Counted from the first letter of the stretch, positions 16,700 through 27,910 are shown. The stretch: DNA of 64,000 nucleotides from Prevotella sp. (GCA_017561825.1 JAFZBK010000021.1:1-64000); one strand, 5' to 3'. Notes: generated from the sequence alone by a model not told the origin. A program made the numbers and translations.

Positions 16700-16735
16700 C
16701 AATATGTTTATCTAGACTATCTCAAAGTTAACAAA

Positions 16736-17200
16736 ATGGCAAAGTATAATATTACAGAGAGAAAAGAGAAGGAAGCAGCTTATCGGAATCTGGTAAATCC
16801 AAAACTAATGGATGATCTCAAGGAAAGGATTCTCAACATTATTCTCTTCCAGAAGAAGTTCAAGGACAAGGATTATTCTGCCAAGAAGCTTGCTGAAGAC
16901 CTCGGTACTAACACGAGGTACATTTCCGCTGTGGTGAATGTGCGATTCCATACTAACTACACCACTTTTGTGAACAAGTTCCGTATTGATGAAGCGATGA
17001 CATTACTTGTTGACAGACGCTACCGTGACCTGAACATGGAGGACATCAGTGACATGGTAGGTTTTGCTAACCGACAGTCGTTCTATGCGGCATTTTATAA
17101 GTTTAACGGCATTACCCCTCGTGAGTATAAACTCCGTCATCTGGCGCAGCATCCGCAACCCGATCAGAAGAAAGGAACGAAACGGGAACGGAAAGCATAA
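16736..17200 (+). CDS. Small AraC-type HTH protein
   Basis: 154 aa from the ATG that follows the promoter (the frame runs open 123 bases further up, but across the promoter). There is no sensing domain: after about 25 residues a single AraC-type double helix-turn-helix fills the protein (SAKKLAEDLGTNTRYISAVVN and NMEDISDMVGFANRQSFYAAFYKFNGITPREY), followed by a basic tail. Stand-alone HTH proteins like this occur in Bacteroidetes as regulators of unknown targets. Ten bases separate it from the dipeptidyl peptidase gene, so they are probably co-transcribed. Confidence 0.85.
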   Translation: MAKYNITERKEKEAAYRNLVNPKLMDDLKERILNIILFQKKFKDKDYSAKKLAEDLGTNTRYISAVVNVRFHTNYTTFVNKFRIDEAMTLLVDRRYRDLNMEDISDMVGFANRQSFYAAFYKFNGITPREYKLRHLAQHPQPDQKKGTKRERKA

Positions 17201-17210
17201 GTAATCCTCC

Positions 17211-19169
17211 ATGAGCATATTCTCCTTTTCTGACGAGTGCTTCTCCGACATTCAGATACTGAGGTACCGTCTCAACGGTTTTCATGAGTTAACACTCAAG
17301 CAGAAGCTGTTGGTATATTATTTGTCGGAAGCCACACTTTGCGGTCGTGACATCACCTTTGATCAGTTTGGACGTAACAATCTCCGCATCCGGAAACTGC
17401 TGGAGGCTATTTATCTTCATTACCAAGGCGATAGGAATTGTAAGGATTTTCTTGATTTGGAGATATATCTGAAGCGCGTCTGGTTCTCCAACGGTATCTA
17501 TCATCATTATGGTTGCGAGAAGTTCACGCCAGCATTCAGTGAAGAATATCTTCGTGAGGTAATCGGCACATTGGATGTGTCGGTATTACCTTTATATGAT
17601 CATGAGGATGTGGAAATGCTTTGTGCTGAACTCTTCCCGGTGATTTTCCATCCTGATGTTCTTCCTAAACGGGTGAACAAGACCGATGGGGAGGATTTGG
17701 TGACAACATCAGCCTGTCATTTCTATGAGGGAGTAACCCAGCAGGAGGTGGAGACGTTCTATCAGGAGATGAAAACCGCACACGTTAATGATCCAGAACC
17801 GCCATCGTTTGGACTGAATTCCACGGTGGTAAAACGTGATGGCAGGGTAGAAGAGGATATTTGGTGCCTCAACGGACGTTATGGTGCTGCCATTCAGCAG
17901 ATTATCTATTGGTTGGAGAAGGCTCTCACTGTTACAGAGAACGAGCGACAACATCAGTATATCTCTACCTTAATAGATTATTACCGTACGGGTGATCTTC
18001 AGTTGTTCAACCGCTATTGTATCGAATGGGTGGGGGAGTATGAGGCTCGCATCGACTTTATCAACGGTTTTATTGAGGTATATGGTGATCCCCTCGGACT
18101 GAAAGGTTCGTGGGAGGGAATCGTGGAATACAAGGATCTGGAAGCCACGAGGCGCACTCAACTGATATCAGACAATGCCCAGTGGTTTGAAGACCATTCT
18201 CCTGTGGATCCCCGTTTCAAGAAGAAGGAGGTGAAAGGGGTAACAGCACAGGTTATTTGTGCTGCCATGCTGGGTGGTGACGAGTATCCTTCCACTGCCA
18301 TTGGTATCAATCTACCCAATGCGGATCGGATTCGTGCGACCTATGGTTCCAAGAGTGTAACCATTGGAAATCTGACGGAAGCATATCAGAAAGCAGCAAA
18401 GGGAAACGGCTTCAAGGAAGAGTTCGTGATTGATAAGGAAACTATCTCATTGATAGAACAATACGATGATGTGTGTGATGATCTCCATACTGACTTACAT
18501 GAGTGCTTAGGTCATGGTAGCGGACAGTTGCTTCCTACCACTGATCCGGATGCATTGAAGGCATATGGGAATATCATTGAGGAGGCACGAGCCGACTTGT
18601 TTGGACTCTATTATATCGCAGATCAGAAACTGATTGACTTAGGACTCGTTCCCGACCAAGAAGCATATAAGAGTCAGTATTATTCGTATATGATGAACGG
18701 GATGCTGACACAACTCACTCGTATCCAACCGGGTCATCAAGTGGAAGAGGCACATATGAGGAACAGGGCCTTAATCGCTCACTGGTGTATGGAGAAAGGA
18801 ACTTCGGAGCAGGTGATGGAACTGGTGGTGAAAGATGGTAAGACGTTCCTTCGCATCAACGATTACGAGAAACTGCGTGTTCTCATCGCTTCTCTACTTG
18901 CTGAAGTACAACGGATCAAGAGTGAAGGTGACTATGAAGCAGCACGCGTTTTGGTGGAACGCTATGGCGTAAAGGTGGATGCGCGTCTTCATCAGGAGAT
19001 TCTTACCCGTTACGAACAACTGCATCTCGCCCCCTATAAAGGATTCCTGAACCCGGTGATGACACCTGTAAGGAATGAGCAGGGAGAGATAACGGATATT
19101 ACCCTTGATTATACAGAAAGCTATGCTCAGCAGATGTTGCGGTACAGTAAGGACTACGGCTTTCTATAA
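17211..19169 (+). CDS. Dipeptidyl peptidase III (M49)
   Basis: 652 aa zinc peptidase that removes dipeptides from peptide N-termini. The signature is HECLGH (His430, Glu431, His435) followed by GSGQLLP, and the third ligand lies in IEEARADLFGLYY (Glu457 or Glu458), matching the HExxGH...EExxA pattern that sets M49 apart from other metallopeptidases. No signal peptide, so probably cytoplasmic; many Bacteroides homologues carry a lipoprotein signal, so this localisation is worth noting. Followed after 12 bases by an AlkD-like gene. Confidence 0.9.
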   Translation: MSIFSFSDECFSDIQILRYRLNGFHELTLKQKLLVYYLSEATLCGRDITFDQFGRNNLRIRKLLEAIYLHYQGDRNCKDFLDLEIYLKRVWFSNGIYHHYGCEKFTPAFSEEYLREVIGTLDVSVLPLYDHEDVEMLCAELFPVIFHPDVLPKRVNKTDGEDLVTTSACHFYEGVTQQEVETFYQEMKTAHVNDPEPPSFGLNSTVVKRDGRVEEDIWCLNGRYGAAIQQIIYWLEKALTVTENERQHQYISTLIDYYRTGDLQLFNRYCIEWVGEYEARIDFINGFIEVYGDPLGLKGSWEGIVEYKDLEATRRTQLISDNAQWFEDHSPVDPRFKKKEVKGVTAQVICAAMLGGDEYPSTAIGINLPNADRIRATYGSKSVTIGNLTEAYQKAAKGNGFKEEFVIDKETISLIEQYDDVCDDLHTDLHECLGHGSGQLLPTTDPDALKAYGNIIEEARADLFGLYYIADQKLIDLGLVPDQEAYKSQYYSYMMNGMLTQLTRIQPGHQVEEAHMRNRALIAHWCMEKGTSEQVMELVVKDGKTFLRINDYEKLRVLIASLLAEVQRIKSEGDYEAARVLVERYGVKVDARLHQEILTRYEQLHLAPYKGFLNPVMTPVRNEQGEITDITLDYTESYAQQMLRYSKDYGFL

Positions 19170-19181
19170 TACAGAAATGAT

Positions 19182-19802
19182 ATGACAGAGGAAACCAGAA
19201 ATAAGGTAAAGGAAATCAAACAGAGTCTGAGACAACTAATGAATGGTGTAACCACTCGTTCTATGCGTGATAAAGGTATTGATTATCATCTCAGCTGGGG
19301 CGCAAGTATTCCTGATCTGCAGAAGATGGCAGCGGAATACGGGAAGGACTATTCCTTGGCGATTGAACTCTGGAAGGAGAATATCCGTGAGTGTAAGATC
19401 CTGGCCACGATGATTATGCCACCGGAAGAGATGCCTGTGGAGATTGTTGAGTTGTGGATGGAACAGACGCCTTCGCTGGAAGTGGCTGAGCAGGCAGCGT
19501 TTAACCTTTACCAACATCTGGAGGAAGCCTCTGTACTGGCGTTTCAGTGGATTGCCTCTGATAAGGATATCGAACAGGTTTGTGGCTATCATGTGCTGTC
19601 ACGACTGTTCATGAAGGGTATGACACCTAACGAGCGTGGCATCAATGAGGTGATTGACCAGGTGCTGACAGCGTTACAAGGCGGCTCTTTCCCCGTACGT
19701 CGTGCTGCTGTATCTTGCTTGCAATGGCTCGGCAGACAAGGAGATGAATATGCGCAAATTATTCGTTCTGCAACGAAATCCATGGATTTAGAACTTTTTT
19801 AG
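19182..19802 (+). CDS. AlkD-like HEAT-repeat protein (DNA alkylation repair family)
   Basis: 206 aa, all-helical, resembling the HEAT-repeat AlkC/AlkD group: IRECKILATMIMPPEEMPVEIVELWMEQ and AEQAAFNLYQHLEE correspond to the repeats that wrap DNA in AlkD. AlkD proper excises alkylated purines; this shorter form (AlkD is about 230-240 residues) may not be catalytic. It ends the operon that begins with the AraC-type gene. Glycosylase activity is an inference from the family only. Confidence 0.72.
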   Translation: MTEETRNKVKEIKQSLRQLMNGVTTRSMRDKGIDYHLSWGASIPDLQKMAAEYGKDYSLAIELWKENIRECKILATMIMPPEEMPVEIVELWMEQTPSLEVAEQAAFNLYQHLEEASVLAFQWIASDKDIEQVCGYHVLSRLFMKGMTPNERGINEVIDQVLTALQGGSFPVRRAAVSCLQWLGRQGDEYAQIIRSATKSMDLELF

Positions 19803-19893
19803 TTTTCATTCTCCTTATTCTAAATAAAAAACACTAACTTTGGCTTCGCCGAACTTACTTGCACTCGGAAACGAAAAGAAAAGTAATTTTTCT

Positions 19894-19924
19894 TTTGCGT
19901 TTCTCTCGTTTTTTCGTAACTTTG
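19894..19924 (+). promoter_or_regulatory. Promoter of fur-like gene, purA and hisS
   Basis: TTTG (19894-19897), 19 bases, TAACTTTG (19917-19924), then CACGG; ATG 23 bases further on. The open frame running through it from 19840 is therefore unlikely to be coding. Confidence 0.75.
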
Positions 19925-19947
19925 CACGGAATTATGTGAATCAACGC

Positions 19948-20418
19948 ATGAAGGATGACGTAAAGGTAGCAGTGAGGAATGTGCTATCCAACTATTTGGA
20001 ACAAAACAAACGCCGCAAGACGCCCGAGCGCTTTGCGGTGCTTGATGCTATCTTCGAATTCCCTTCATACTTCTCTTTACAGGATTTGAACGATAAGTTG
20101 GAGGCTTCCCATTTCCCCGTTAGTCGTGCTACCCTCTACAACACCATCAACCTCTTTATGGAACTGCGACTCGTACTCTCGCACCGTATGGGAGGGGAGA
20201 CACGCTATGAGGCTGCATATGACAGTGTGGGACATTGCAGACAGATATGTACCGTTTGTGGTAAGACCACAGCGGTGAAATCTCCGGCTATTATTCAAGC
20301 TGTGAACGAAACACGTCTGAAACGCTTCCGCCGCGATGGCTTCTCACTGTACATCTATGGGGTATGCAGTAGTTGTCAGGCAAAGATGACTCGACAGAAG
20401 AATAAGAAAAAACAATAG
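19948..20418 (+). CDS. Fur-family metalloregulator
   Basis: 156 aa from the ATG at 19948, chosen because a complete promoter lies just upstream; longer frames would cross it. Winged helix first (TPERFAVLDAIFEF, SRATLYNTINLFMELRLV), then the dimerisation domain with GHCRQICTVCGKTTAV and VCSSCQAK, two CxxC pairs that form the structural zinc site. The usual HHDH-type sensing motif is poorly kept (YDSVGHCRQ), so whether it senses iron, zinc or peroxide is open. Only 5 bases separate it from purA. Confidence 0.87.
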   Translation: MKDDVKVAVRNVLSNYLEQNKRRKTPERFAVLDAIFEFPSYFSLQDLNDKLEASHFPVSRATLYNTINLFMELRLVLSHRMGGETRYEAAYDSVGHCRQICTVCGKTTAVKSPAIIQAVNETRLKRFRRDGFSLYIYGVCSSCQAKMTRQKNKKKQ

Positions 20419-20423
20419 ATTAT

Positions 20424-21704
20424 ATGAACAAAGGTAGAGTAGATGTCCTGCTGGGTTTGCAGTGGGGCGATGAAGGTAAAGGTAAGGTGGTCGATGTACT
20501 GACACCTGGTTATGATGTAGTAGCTCGTTTTCAGGGTGGTCCTAATGCCGGACATACCTTGGAGTTCGAAGGTGAGAAATATGTGCTTCGCAGCATTCCT
20601 TCTGGTATTTTCCAGGGAGGAAAGGTGAACATCATCGGTAACGGCGTGGTGCTGGCTCCCGATTTGTTCATGGCAGAGGCCAAGGATCTGGAGAAGAGCG
20701 GTCATGATCTGCGTTCCCGTCTGTATATCTCAAAGAAGGCTCACCTGATTATGCCTACTCATCGTGTACTCGATGCAGCCTACGAGGCTCAGAAGGGAAA
20801 GAGCAAGGTAGGTACTACCGGCAAGGGTATTGGTCCTACCTATACTGACAAGGTTTCCCGCAACGGTCTGCGTGTAGGTGATATCTTCGAGAAATTCGAG
20901 GAGAAATATGCCGCCCACAAGGCCCGTCATGAGGAGATCCTGCGTTCGCTGAACTTTACCGATTATGATATCACAGAGGTTGAGAAGACCTGGATGGAGG
21001 GTATTGAATACATGAAGCAGTTCCCGATTGTGGATTCCGAATATGAGATCAATAAACTGCTCAAGCAGGGAAAGACGATTCTCTGCGAGGGTGCTCAGGG
21101 TACCATGTTGGATATCGACTTCGGTAGTTATCCCTTCGTTACATCTTCTAACACCATCTGCTCTGGAGCCTGCTCAGGTTTGGGTATTGGTCCTAACAAG
21201 ATCGGTGAGGTATATGGTATCATGAAGGCTTATTGCACGCGAGTAGGTGCCGGTCCTTTCCCCACAGAGCTCTTTGACGAGACAGGTAAGAAGATACGCG
21301 ACTTAGGTCATGAGTACGGAGCCGTAACCGGTCGTGAGCGTCGTTGCGGTTGGATCGACCTCGTAGCACTTCGCTATGCCATCGATGTGAATGGTGTAAC
21401 CCAGCTGATCATGATGAAGAGTGATGTGCTTGACGGTTTTGATACCATCAAGGCTTGTGTAGCCTATAAGCAAAATGGGGTAGAGATCGATCATTTCCCC
21501 TATAGCATCGAAGAGGGTATTGAGCCTATTTATAAGGAACTGCCTGGATGGAAGACCGATATGACGCAGTTTACATCAGAGGATCAGTTCCCGAAGGAGT
21601 TCAAGGATTATATCGCATTCCTCGAGGAACAGCTGGCCACACCTATCAGCATCATCTCTATCGGTCCTGACCGCGAACAGACCATCGTGAGACAAAAAGA
21701 TTAA
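20424..21704 (+). CDS. purA: Adenylosuccinate synthetase
   Basis: 426 aa. It joins IMP and aspartate using GTP in the first AMP-specific step of purine synthesis. Motifs: [14 protein letters not shown] (GTP loop and catalytic Asp), GGPNAGHT (catalytic His), GKGIGPTY, and [12 protein letters not shown] near the aspartate/IMP site. Full family length. It sits between the Fur-family gene and hisS with gaps of 5 and 7 bases, so it is probably under the same promoter. Confidence 0.97.
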   Translation: MNKGRVDVLLGLQWGDEGKGKVVDVLTPGYDVVARFQGGPNAGHTLEFEGEKYVLRSIPSGIFQGGKVNIIGNGVVLAPDLFMAEAKDLEKSGHDLRSRLYISKKAHLIMPTHRVLDAAYEAQKGKSKVGTTGKGIGPTYTDKVSRNGLRVGDIFEKFEEKYAAHKARHEEILRSLNFTDYDITEVEKTWMEGIEYMKQFPIVDSEYEINKLLKQGKTILCEGAQGTMLDIDFGSYPFVTSSNTICSGACSGLGIGPNKIGEVYGIMKAYCTRVGAGPFPTELFDETGKKIRDLGHEYGAVTGRERRCGWIDLVALRYAIDVNGVTQLIMMKSDVLDGFDTIKACVAYKQNGVEIDHFPYSIEEGIEPIYKELPGWKTDMTQFTSEDQFPKEFKDYIAFLEEQLATPISIISIGPDREQTIVRQKD

Positions 21705-21711
21705 AGTAATT

Positions 21712-23076
21712 ATGAAGCCAAGTATTCCTAAAGGAACGCGCGACTTCTCTCCAGTAGAGATGGCGAAGCGCAACTATATATTCGACACCATCCGTAGTGT
21801 CTATGCCCTCTATGGGTTCCAGCAGATTGAAACACCTTCTATGGAAACGTTACAAACCCTGATGGGTAAGTACGGAGAGGAAGGTGACAAACTGCTTTTC
21901 AAGGTTCTCAACAGCGGTGATTTCCTGAATAAGGTAAGTGATGAGGAACTGCAGGAAAGGAATGCCTTACACCTGGCAGCCCGACTCTGCGAGAAAGGTC
22001 TTCGTTACGACCTGACCGTTCCTTTTGCCCGCTATGTGGTGATGCACCGTGAGGAACTGCAATTGCCGTTCAAGCGTTATCAGGTGCAGCCCGTATGGAG
22101 AGCAGACCGTCCTCAGAAGGGTCGTTACCGTGAGTTCTATCAGTTCGATGGTGACGTGGTAGGCTCTGACTCCTTGCTGAACGAGGTGGAGCTGATGCAG
22201 ATCGTGGATACGGTATTCAAACGTTTCGGTGTTCGGGTACAGATCAAGATCAATAACAGAAAGATCCTGACGGGTATTGCTGAGGTGATTGGCGAGGCTG
22301 ATAAGATCGTGGATATCACCGTGGCCATTGATAAGCTTGATAAGATTGGATTGGAGGCTGTTAATGAGGAACTGACCAAGGATGGCATCAGTGCAGAAGC
22401 CATTGAGAAGTTACAGCCAATCATCTTGTTGTCAGGTACTAATGAGGAAAAACTTCAAGTAATCAGTGAAGTATTAAAGGACTCAGAAACCGGACTGAAA
22501 GGCGTGGAGGAAATCCGCTTTATTCTCGACACGCTTAAGTCATTCGGACTGCAGAATGAGATCCAGCTCGACCTGACTTTGGCCCGTGGCTTGAACTATT
22601 ATACCGGCGCTATCTTTGAAGTAAAGGCCCTTGATGTGCAGATTGGTAGTATCACAGGTGGCGGCCGCTATGATAACCTCACAGGAATCTTCGGTATGCC
22701 GGGAATCTCTGGCGTGGGAATCTCGTTCGGCGTTGATAGAATCTTCGATGTGCTCAATGCCCTCGATGCTTATCCCAAGGAAGCCGTGAACGGAACACAA
22801 CTGCTCTTCATCAATTTCGGTGAGAAGGAGACAGCCTTCTGTATGCCTATTGCTGCCAAGCTTCGCGAAGCAGGTATTCGTACCGAGGTGTTCCCCGACT
22901 CCGTGAAGATGAAGAAGCAGATGAGTTATGCCAATGCCAAGGGTATCTCATTTGTGGCGCTTGTAGGCGAGAATGAGATCAACGAAGGGAAGGTTACATT
23001 GAAGGATATGACCACAGGTGAGCAGAAACTCGTTACCCCTGATGAACTCATAGCGCTGATGCAAAATCATCAGTAA
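21712..23076 (+). CDS. hisS: Histidyl-tRNA synthetase
   Basis: 454 aa, class II synthetase. Motif 1 [12 protein letters not shown] start; motif 2 around [31 protein letters not shown]; the histidine-binding loop [15 protein letters not shown]; motif 3 [13 protein letters not shown]...[11 protein letters not shown]-terminal anticodon-binding domain ([21 protein letters not shown]). Third gene after the fur-like gene and purA. No clear intrinsic terminator before the ATP synthase promoter. Confidence 0.97.
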   Translation: MKPSIPKGTRDFSPVEMAKRNYIFDTIRSVYALYGFQQIETPSMETLQTLMGKYGEEGDKLLFKVLNSGDFLNKVSDEELQERNALHLAARLCEKGLRYDLTVPFARYVVMHREELQLPFKRYQVQPVWRADRPQKGRYREFYQFDGDVVGSDSLLNEVELMQIVDTVFKRFGVRVQIKINNRKILTGIAEVIGEADKIVDITVAIDKLDKIGLEAVNEELTKDGISAEAIEKLQPIILLSGTNEEKLQVISEVLKDSETGLKGVEEIRFILDTLKSFGLQNEIQLDLTLARGLNYYTGAIFEVKALDVQIGSITGGGRYDNLTGIFGMPGISGVGISFGVDRIFDVLNALDAYPKEAVNGTQLLFINFGEKETAFCMPIAAKLREAGIRTEVFPDSVKMKKQMSYANAKGISFVALVGENEINEGKVTLKDMTTGEQKLVTPDELIALMQNHQ

Positions 23077-23106
23077 TGATTCTTTTTTACCTTTTGGGCA
23101 ATAAAA

Positions 23107-23125
23107 GTCACAAAATGTTTGTGAC
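23107..23125. promoter_or_regulatory. Perfect palindrome over the atp promoter -33 box
   Basis: GTCACAAA-ATG-TTTGTGAC, an 8-bp perfect inverted repeat. The TTTG of its right arm (23118-23121) is at the exact -33 spacing for the atpD promoter, so a bound protein would block it. It is not followed by a T run, so a terminator is less likely. Confidence 0.6.
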
Positions 23126-23149
23126 ATTGGGATATTTTTGCTATTTTTG
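23118..23149 (+). promoter_or_regulatory. ATP synthase operon promoter
   Basis: TTTG (23118-23121), 20 bases, TATTTTTG (23142-23149). The -7 box is the second copy of a direct repeat TATTTTTGC (23133-23150). The leader to atpD is about 60 bases. Confidence 0.7.
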
Positions 23150-23190
23150 CGCTTATAATCTAAAAACGATTACTACATAATCAGATATAA

Positions 23191-24738
<1,548 letters not shown>

Positions 24739-24742
24739 TCTT

Positions 24743-24770
24743 CATTGAACATTGAACATTGAACATTGAA
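24743..24770. repeat. Heptamer array before atpC
   Basis: Four perfect CATTGAA units in the atpD-atpC gap, followed by CATT and the atpC ATG. The array fills nearly the whole junction. Confidence 0.85.
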
Positions 24771-24774
24771 CATT

Positions 24775-25026
24775 ATGTTGCAATTGAAGATAGTTTCGCC
24801 CGAGAAGGTAGAATACGACGGAGTAGTTGAGAGCGTCCTGGTGCCTGGCACGATGGGACAGTTCGAGATCCTGACCAACCATGCGCCGATTATCTCGTCG
24901 CTGGGTGTTGGTGATGTGGTATATGCTGCTGCCGATGGCAAGCATACCATTGGGATCTCTGGCGGCTTCGTGGCTGTACAGAAGAATCAGGTAAGTCTGT
25001 GTGTAGAACTTCACGAACATGACTAA
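24775..25026 (+). CDS. atpC: ATP synthase F1 subunit epsilon, short form
   Basis: 83 aa from the ATG right after the heptamer array. It covers only the N-terminal beta-sandwich (LQLKIVSPEKVEYDGVVESVLVPGTMGQFEILTNHAPIISSL...GGFVAVQKNQVSL); the C-terminal helical hairpin that inhibits the enzyme in E. coli is absent. Short epsilons are usual in Bacteroidetes. It couples gamma rotation to the c-ring but should not provide epsilon-type inhibition. It overlaps the next gene by 8 bases. Confidence 0.93.
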   Translation: MLQLKIVSPEKVEYDGVVESVLVPGTMGQFEILTNHAPIISSLGVGDVVYAAADGKHTIGISGGFVAVQKNQVSLCVELHEHD

Positions 25027-25426
25027 AAACGTTGTGAACACCTATCTGAGACAGAGTATCTGTCTGATAGCAGGATTAACCCTGCTGGCCCTGCTCTATG
25101 TGAACATTTGGGGAAATGTGGAGCGGATGACGTTACCTATCTGCATCTCAGCTGTGTTCCAACTGGTGGCCTGCATCGCCTACGCCATGGTGTGGAAGTG
25201 GGTTTCATCCTCATCGCCAAACAGTTTGCCGACGCTATATATGTCGGCTTCCGCCTGTAGGATGTTCGCAGCCATCGTTGTGGTGATTATCTACTGTCTA
25301 CTTTCGAGCAATCGGGATTCCATCCTTTTCTTCGTCGTTACTTTCTTGATTTACTATTTCGTGATTCTCATCTACGATACCTGGTATTTCGTCAAGATTG
25401 AGAAGAAGATTAAAAATAATGTATAA
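25019..25426 (+). CDS. AtpI-position membrane protein of the atp operon
   Basis: 135 aa with four hydrophobic helices (about 12-28, 38-58, 72-94, 98-120). By position and topology it corresponds to AtpI, the small protein that helps c-ring assembly or ion supply in other bacteria, but I see no diagnostic motif, so the equivalence is inference. It overlaps atpC by 8 bases and atpB by 8 bases, implying tight translational coupling. Confidence 0.75.
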   Translation: MTKNVVNTYLRQSICLIAGLTLLALLYVNIWGNVERMTLPICISAVFQLVACIAYAMVWKWVSSSSPNSLPTLYMSASACRMFAAIVVVIIYCLLSSNRDSILFFVVTFLIYYFVILIYDTWYFVKIEKKIKNNV

Positions 25427-26498
25427 ACTGAATAACATGAGATATTTGCTTTTATGCCTGACTTTCCTTCTTACTACCGCCACACCTGTGTCGGCAAGTG
25501 AGAGTGAGGGGATAGACGTGAAGGAGATCGTGCTTGGTCACCTCTCGGACGCCTATGAGTGGCACATCACCACCATTGGCGGCAAGCATATCAGCATTCC
25601 TCTGCCTGTGATTGTCAGAAGCGAAGCCACCGGTAAGTGGCAGGTCTTCTGCAGTTCACGTATGGAAGAGGCAGCTGAAGAGGGACACGACTACAATGGC
25701 TTCTACTTCAATGAGGAGAAGAACGGCAAGATCTACGAGCGTTTGGCAGATGGAACGAGTGTCCGTCCGTGGGACCTCAGCATTACCAAGAGCGTGTTGC
25801 AGATATGGATCGTGGTGATTATCATGCTGGTCATCTTCCTTGGATGTGCACGGTGGTATAAGAAACATGATCCCACCAAGGATGTGCCGAAGGGATTCGT
25901 TGGCATGGTGGAGATGCTGGTGATGTCAATCAATGATGATCTCATCAAGGACTCCATCGGCGAGAAGCACTACCGTGCCTATGCACCGTATCTGCTCACG
26001 GCCTTCTTCTTCATCCTCATCACCAACATGCTGGGATTGCTTCCTATCTTCCCTGGAGGTGCCAACGTAACGGGCAACATCAACATCACGTTCTTCCTGG
26101 CGCTCTGTACGATGCTGGCTGTTAACATCTTTGGTAACAAGGAATACTGGAAGGAAATCTTCTGGCCCGACGTGCCGATGTTCCTGAAGGCTTATCCTGC
26201 AGCCATCATGCCGATTATCGAAGTCTTTGGTATCATCACCAAGCCCTTCGCCCTGATGGTCCGTCTCTTTGCCAACATGATGGCAGGACACGCTATCATC
26301 CTGTCATTCACGGCCATCATCTTCATTGGCTGGTCGTTGAATGCCTTCCTCGGCTCCGGCTTGACCTTGCTCAGCTTCGTCATGATGCTCTTCATGAACT
26401 GTCTGGAGTTCCTGGTAGCTTTCATTCAGGCATACGTCTTCACCATGCTCAGTGCCGTCTTTATCGGATTGGCACATCCGGAACATGAGGGACATTAG
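25419..26498 (+). CDS. atpB: ATP synthase Fo subunit a
   Basis: 359 aa from ATG 25419; the second ATG at 25437 is an equally good start and gives a cleaner leader (MRYLLLCLTFLLTTATPVSA). An exported N-terminal domain of about 110 residues precedes the membrane part, usual for Bacteroidetes but absent in E. coli. The key helix PFALMVRLFANMMAGHAIIL carries the essential Arg that faces the c-ring. C-terminus EFLVAFIQAYVFTMLSAVFIG is the other half-channel helix. It forms the proton path of Fo. Confidence 0.95.
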   Translation: MYKLNNMRYLLLCLTFLLTTATPVSASESEGIDVKEIVLGHLSDAYEWHITTIGGKHISIPLPVIVRSEATGKWQVFCSSRMEEAAEEGHDYNGFYFNEEKNGKIYERLADGTSVRPWDLSITKSVLQIWIVVIIMLVIFLGCARWYKKHDPTKDVPKGFVGMVEMLVMSINDDLIKDSIGEKHYRAYAPYLLTAFFFILITNMLGLLPIFPGGANVTGNINITFFLALCTMLAVNIFGNKEYWKEIFWPDVPMFLKAYPAAIMPIIEVFGIITKPFALMVRLFANMMAGHAIILSFTAIIFIGWSLNAFLGSGLTLLSFVMMLFMNCLEFLVAFIQAYVFTMLSAVFIGLAHPEHEGH

Positions 26499-26538
26499 AG
26501 ATGAGAGATGAGAGATTAAAGATTAGAGATTAAACATT
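26497..26538. repeat. Degenerate heptamer array before atpE
   Basis: Six units of period 7 drift stepwise: AGAGATG, AGAGATG, AGAGATT, AAAGATT, AGAGATT, AAACATT. The first overlaps the atpB stop codon. A further 33 AT-rich bases lead to atpE. Confidence 0.8.
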
Positions 26539-26571
26539 AAATAAAATATTAACAACTAAAAATTTAAAGTT

Positions 26572-26826
26572 ATGATTTCAACAATGATTTTACAGGCAGC
26601 CGCCGCTGCTGGTCTTGCTAAGTTTGGTGCCGGTCTGGGCGCAGGTATTGCAGCAATTGGTGCCGGTCTTGGTATCGGTCGTATCGGTGGAAACGCCATG
26701 GATGCTATTGCTCGTCAGCCAGAAGCTGCAGGCACCATCCGTACGAACATGATTCTGACAGCTGCATTTGTTGAGGGTGTAGCCCTGTTCGCTGTCGTTG
26801 TATGCGCACTCTGCGTATTCCTTTAA
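26572..26826 (+). CDS. atpE: ATP synthase Fo subunit c
   Basis: 84 aa, two-helix hairpin. Helix 1 is glycine-rich (GAGLGAGIAAIGAGLGIG), the polar loop is RQPE, and helix 2 carries the ion-binding Glu in AAFVEGVALF. The residue after Glu is Gly, not Ser, and helix 1 lacks the Gln used by Na+-type rings, so proton coupling is expected (inference from known Na+ motifs). It forms the rotor ring. Confidence 0.96.
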   Translation: MISTMILQAAAAAGLAKFGAGLGAGIAAIGAGLGIGRIGGNAMDAIARQPEAAGTIRTNMILTAAFVEGVALFAVVVCALCVFL

Positions 26827-26847
26827 TCATTTAATTCATCTGTGCAA

Positions 26848-27363
26848 ATGGGCTCAATTAACTTACCATCAATATTAACGCCCGACTTCGGATTATTCTT
26901 CTGGATGTTGGTGGCGTTCTTGGTGGTCTTTCTCCTTCTAGCCAAGTTCGGCTTCCCCGTCATCACTGGTATGGTGGAGGAACGCAAGAACTATATCGAC
27001 GAGAGTCTCCGTAAGGCTCACGAGGCCCAGGAGCGTCTCGCCAATATCGAGAAAGAAGGTGAATCCATCTTGCAAGAGGCTCGTGAGAAGCAGGCTCAGA
27101 TACTGAAGGAGGCTGCAGAGACGCGTGACGCCATTGTGGAGAAGGCCCAGGAAAAGGCAAGGGCAGAGGGTGCCCGTCTGCTGGACGATGCGAGAACAGC
27201 CATCGAACAGGAGAAGAAAGCAGCCATTGCTGATATCCGTAGCCAAGTAGCCACGTTGAGTGTCGATATCGCCGAGAAGGTTCTTAGACAGAACCTGAAA
27301 GACGACAAGTCGCAGATGGATCTGATTGACCGTATGCTGGATGATGTTTCTACTGTCAACTAA
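26848..27363 (+). CDS. atpF: ATP synthase Fo subunit b
   Basis: 171 aa from ATG 26848 (a GTG two codons upstream is also possible). One membrane helix (about 14-36: LFFWMLVAFLVVFLLLAKFG), then a long charged helix that forms the peripheral stalk (ESLRKAHEAQERLANIEKEGESIL...). No b' gene is present. It lies between atpE and atpH with small gaps. Confidence 0.95.
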   Translation: MGSINLPSILTPDFGLFFWMLVAFLVVFLLLAKFGFPVITGMVEERKNYIDESLRKAHEAQERLANIEKEGESILQEAREKQAQILKEAAETRDAIVEKAQEKARAEGARLLDDARTAIEQEKKAAIADIRSQVATLSVDIAEKVLRQNLKDDKSQMDLIDRMLDDVSTVN

Positions 27364-27373
27364 GCGATAACGT

Positions 27374-27910
27374 ATGGATATAGGAGTCATATCGGTAAGA
27401 TACGCTCGTGCACTGCTCAAGAGTGCGACCGATGCGAAGATCGAGGATGCTGTGTACACGGAGATGCAGCAGCTCGCCAAGAGCTACGTCGAAGTGCCGC
27501 AGCTACGGTTCACGATTGACAATCCGATGCTCTCGAAGGATAAGAAGGAAGCTTTGTTGCTGACTGCCGTTGGTGAGAAGCCTTCCGACCTTACCAAGAC
27601 CTTCATTCAGTTGGTGCTGAAGGAGGATCGTGAGCGTGTGATGCAGTTCATCGCTAATTCGTACGTCACGCTTTACCGTCAACAGAAGAATGTCATCCGT
27701 GGACGTCTCATCACTGCTGCCGCCGTTTCTCCTGCCACAGAGCAGAAGATGCGACAGATGGTGGAGGGAAAGACTAATGGAACAGTGGAGTTTGAGTCGG
27801 AGGTGGATCCCGATATCATCGGCGGTTTCATCCTCGAGTACGACACTTATCGCATGGATGCGAGTGTCAAGACGAAACTCAACTCCATCCTCACACAATT
27901 AAGCAAGTAA
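27374..27910 (+). CDS. atpH: ATP synthase F1 subunit delta
   Basis: 178 aa, OSCP/delta family linking F1 to the b stalk. N-terminal helical domain begins VRYARALLKSATD; the C-terminal part has the family motif VDPDIIGGFILEYDTYRMDASVKTKL. Follows atpF by 10 bases and precedes a heptamer array and atpA. Confidence 0.94.
   Translation: MDIGVISVRYARALLKSATDAKIEDAVYTEMQQLAKSYVEVPQLRFTIDNPMLSKDKKEALLLTAVGEKPSDLTKTFIQLVLKEDRERVMQFIANSYVTLYRQQKNVIRGRLITAAAVSPATEQKMRQMVEGKTNGTVEFESEVDPDIIGGFILEYDTYRMDASVKTKLNSILTQLSK

Noticed and set aside
19840..19947. N-terminal extension of the Fur-family protein from a TTG
   Set aside because: A complete TTTG-N19-TAACTTTG promoter lies within the extension, and Fur proteins normally start near the shorter ATG.
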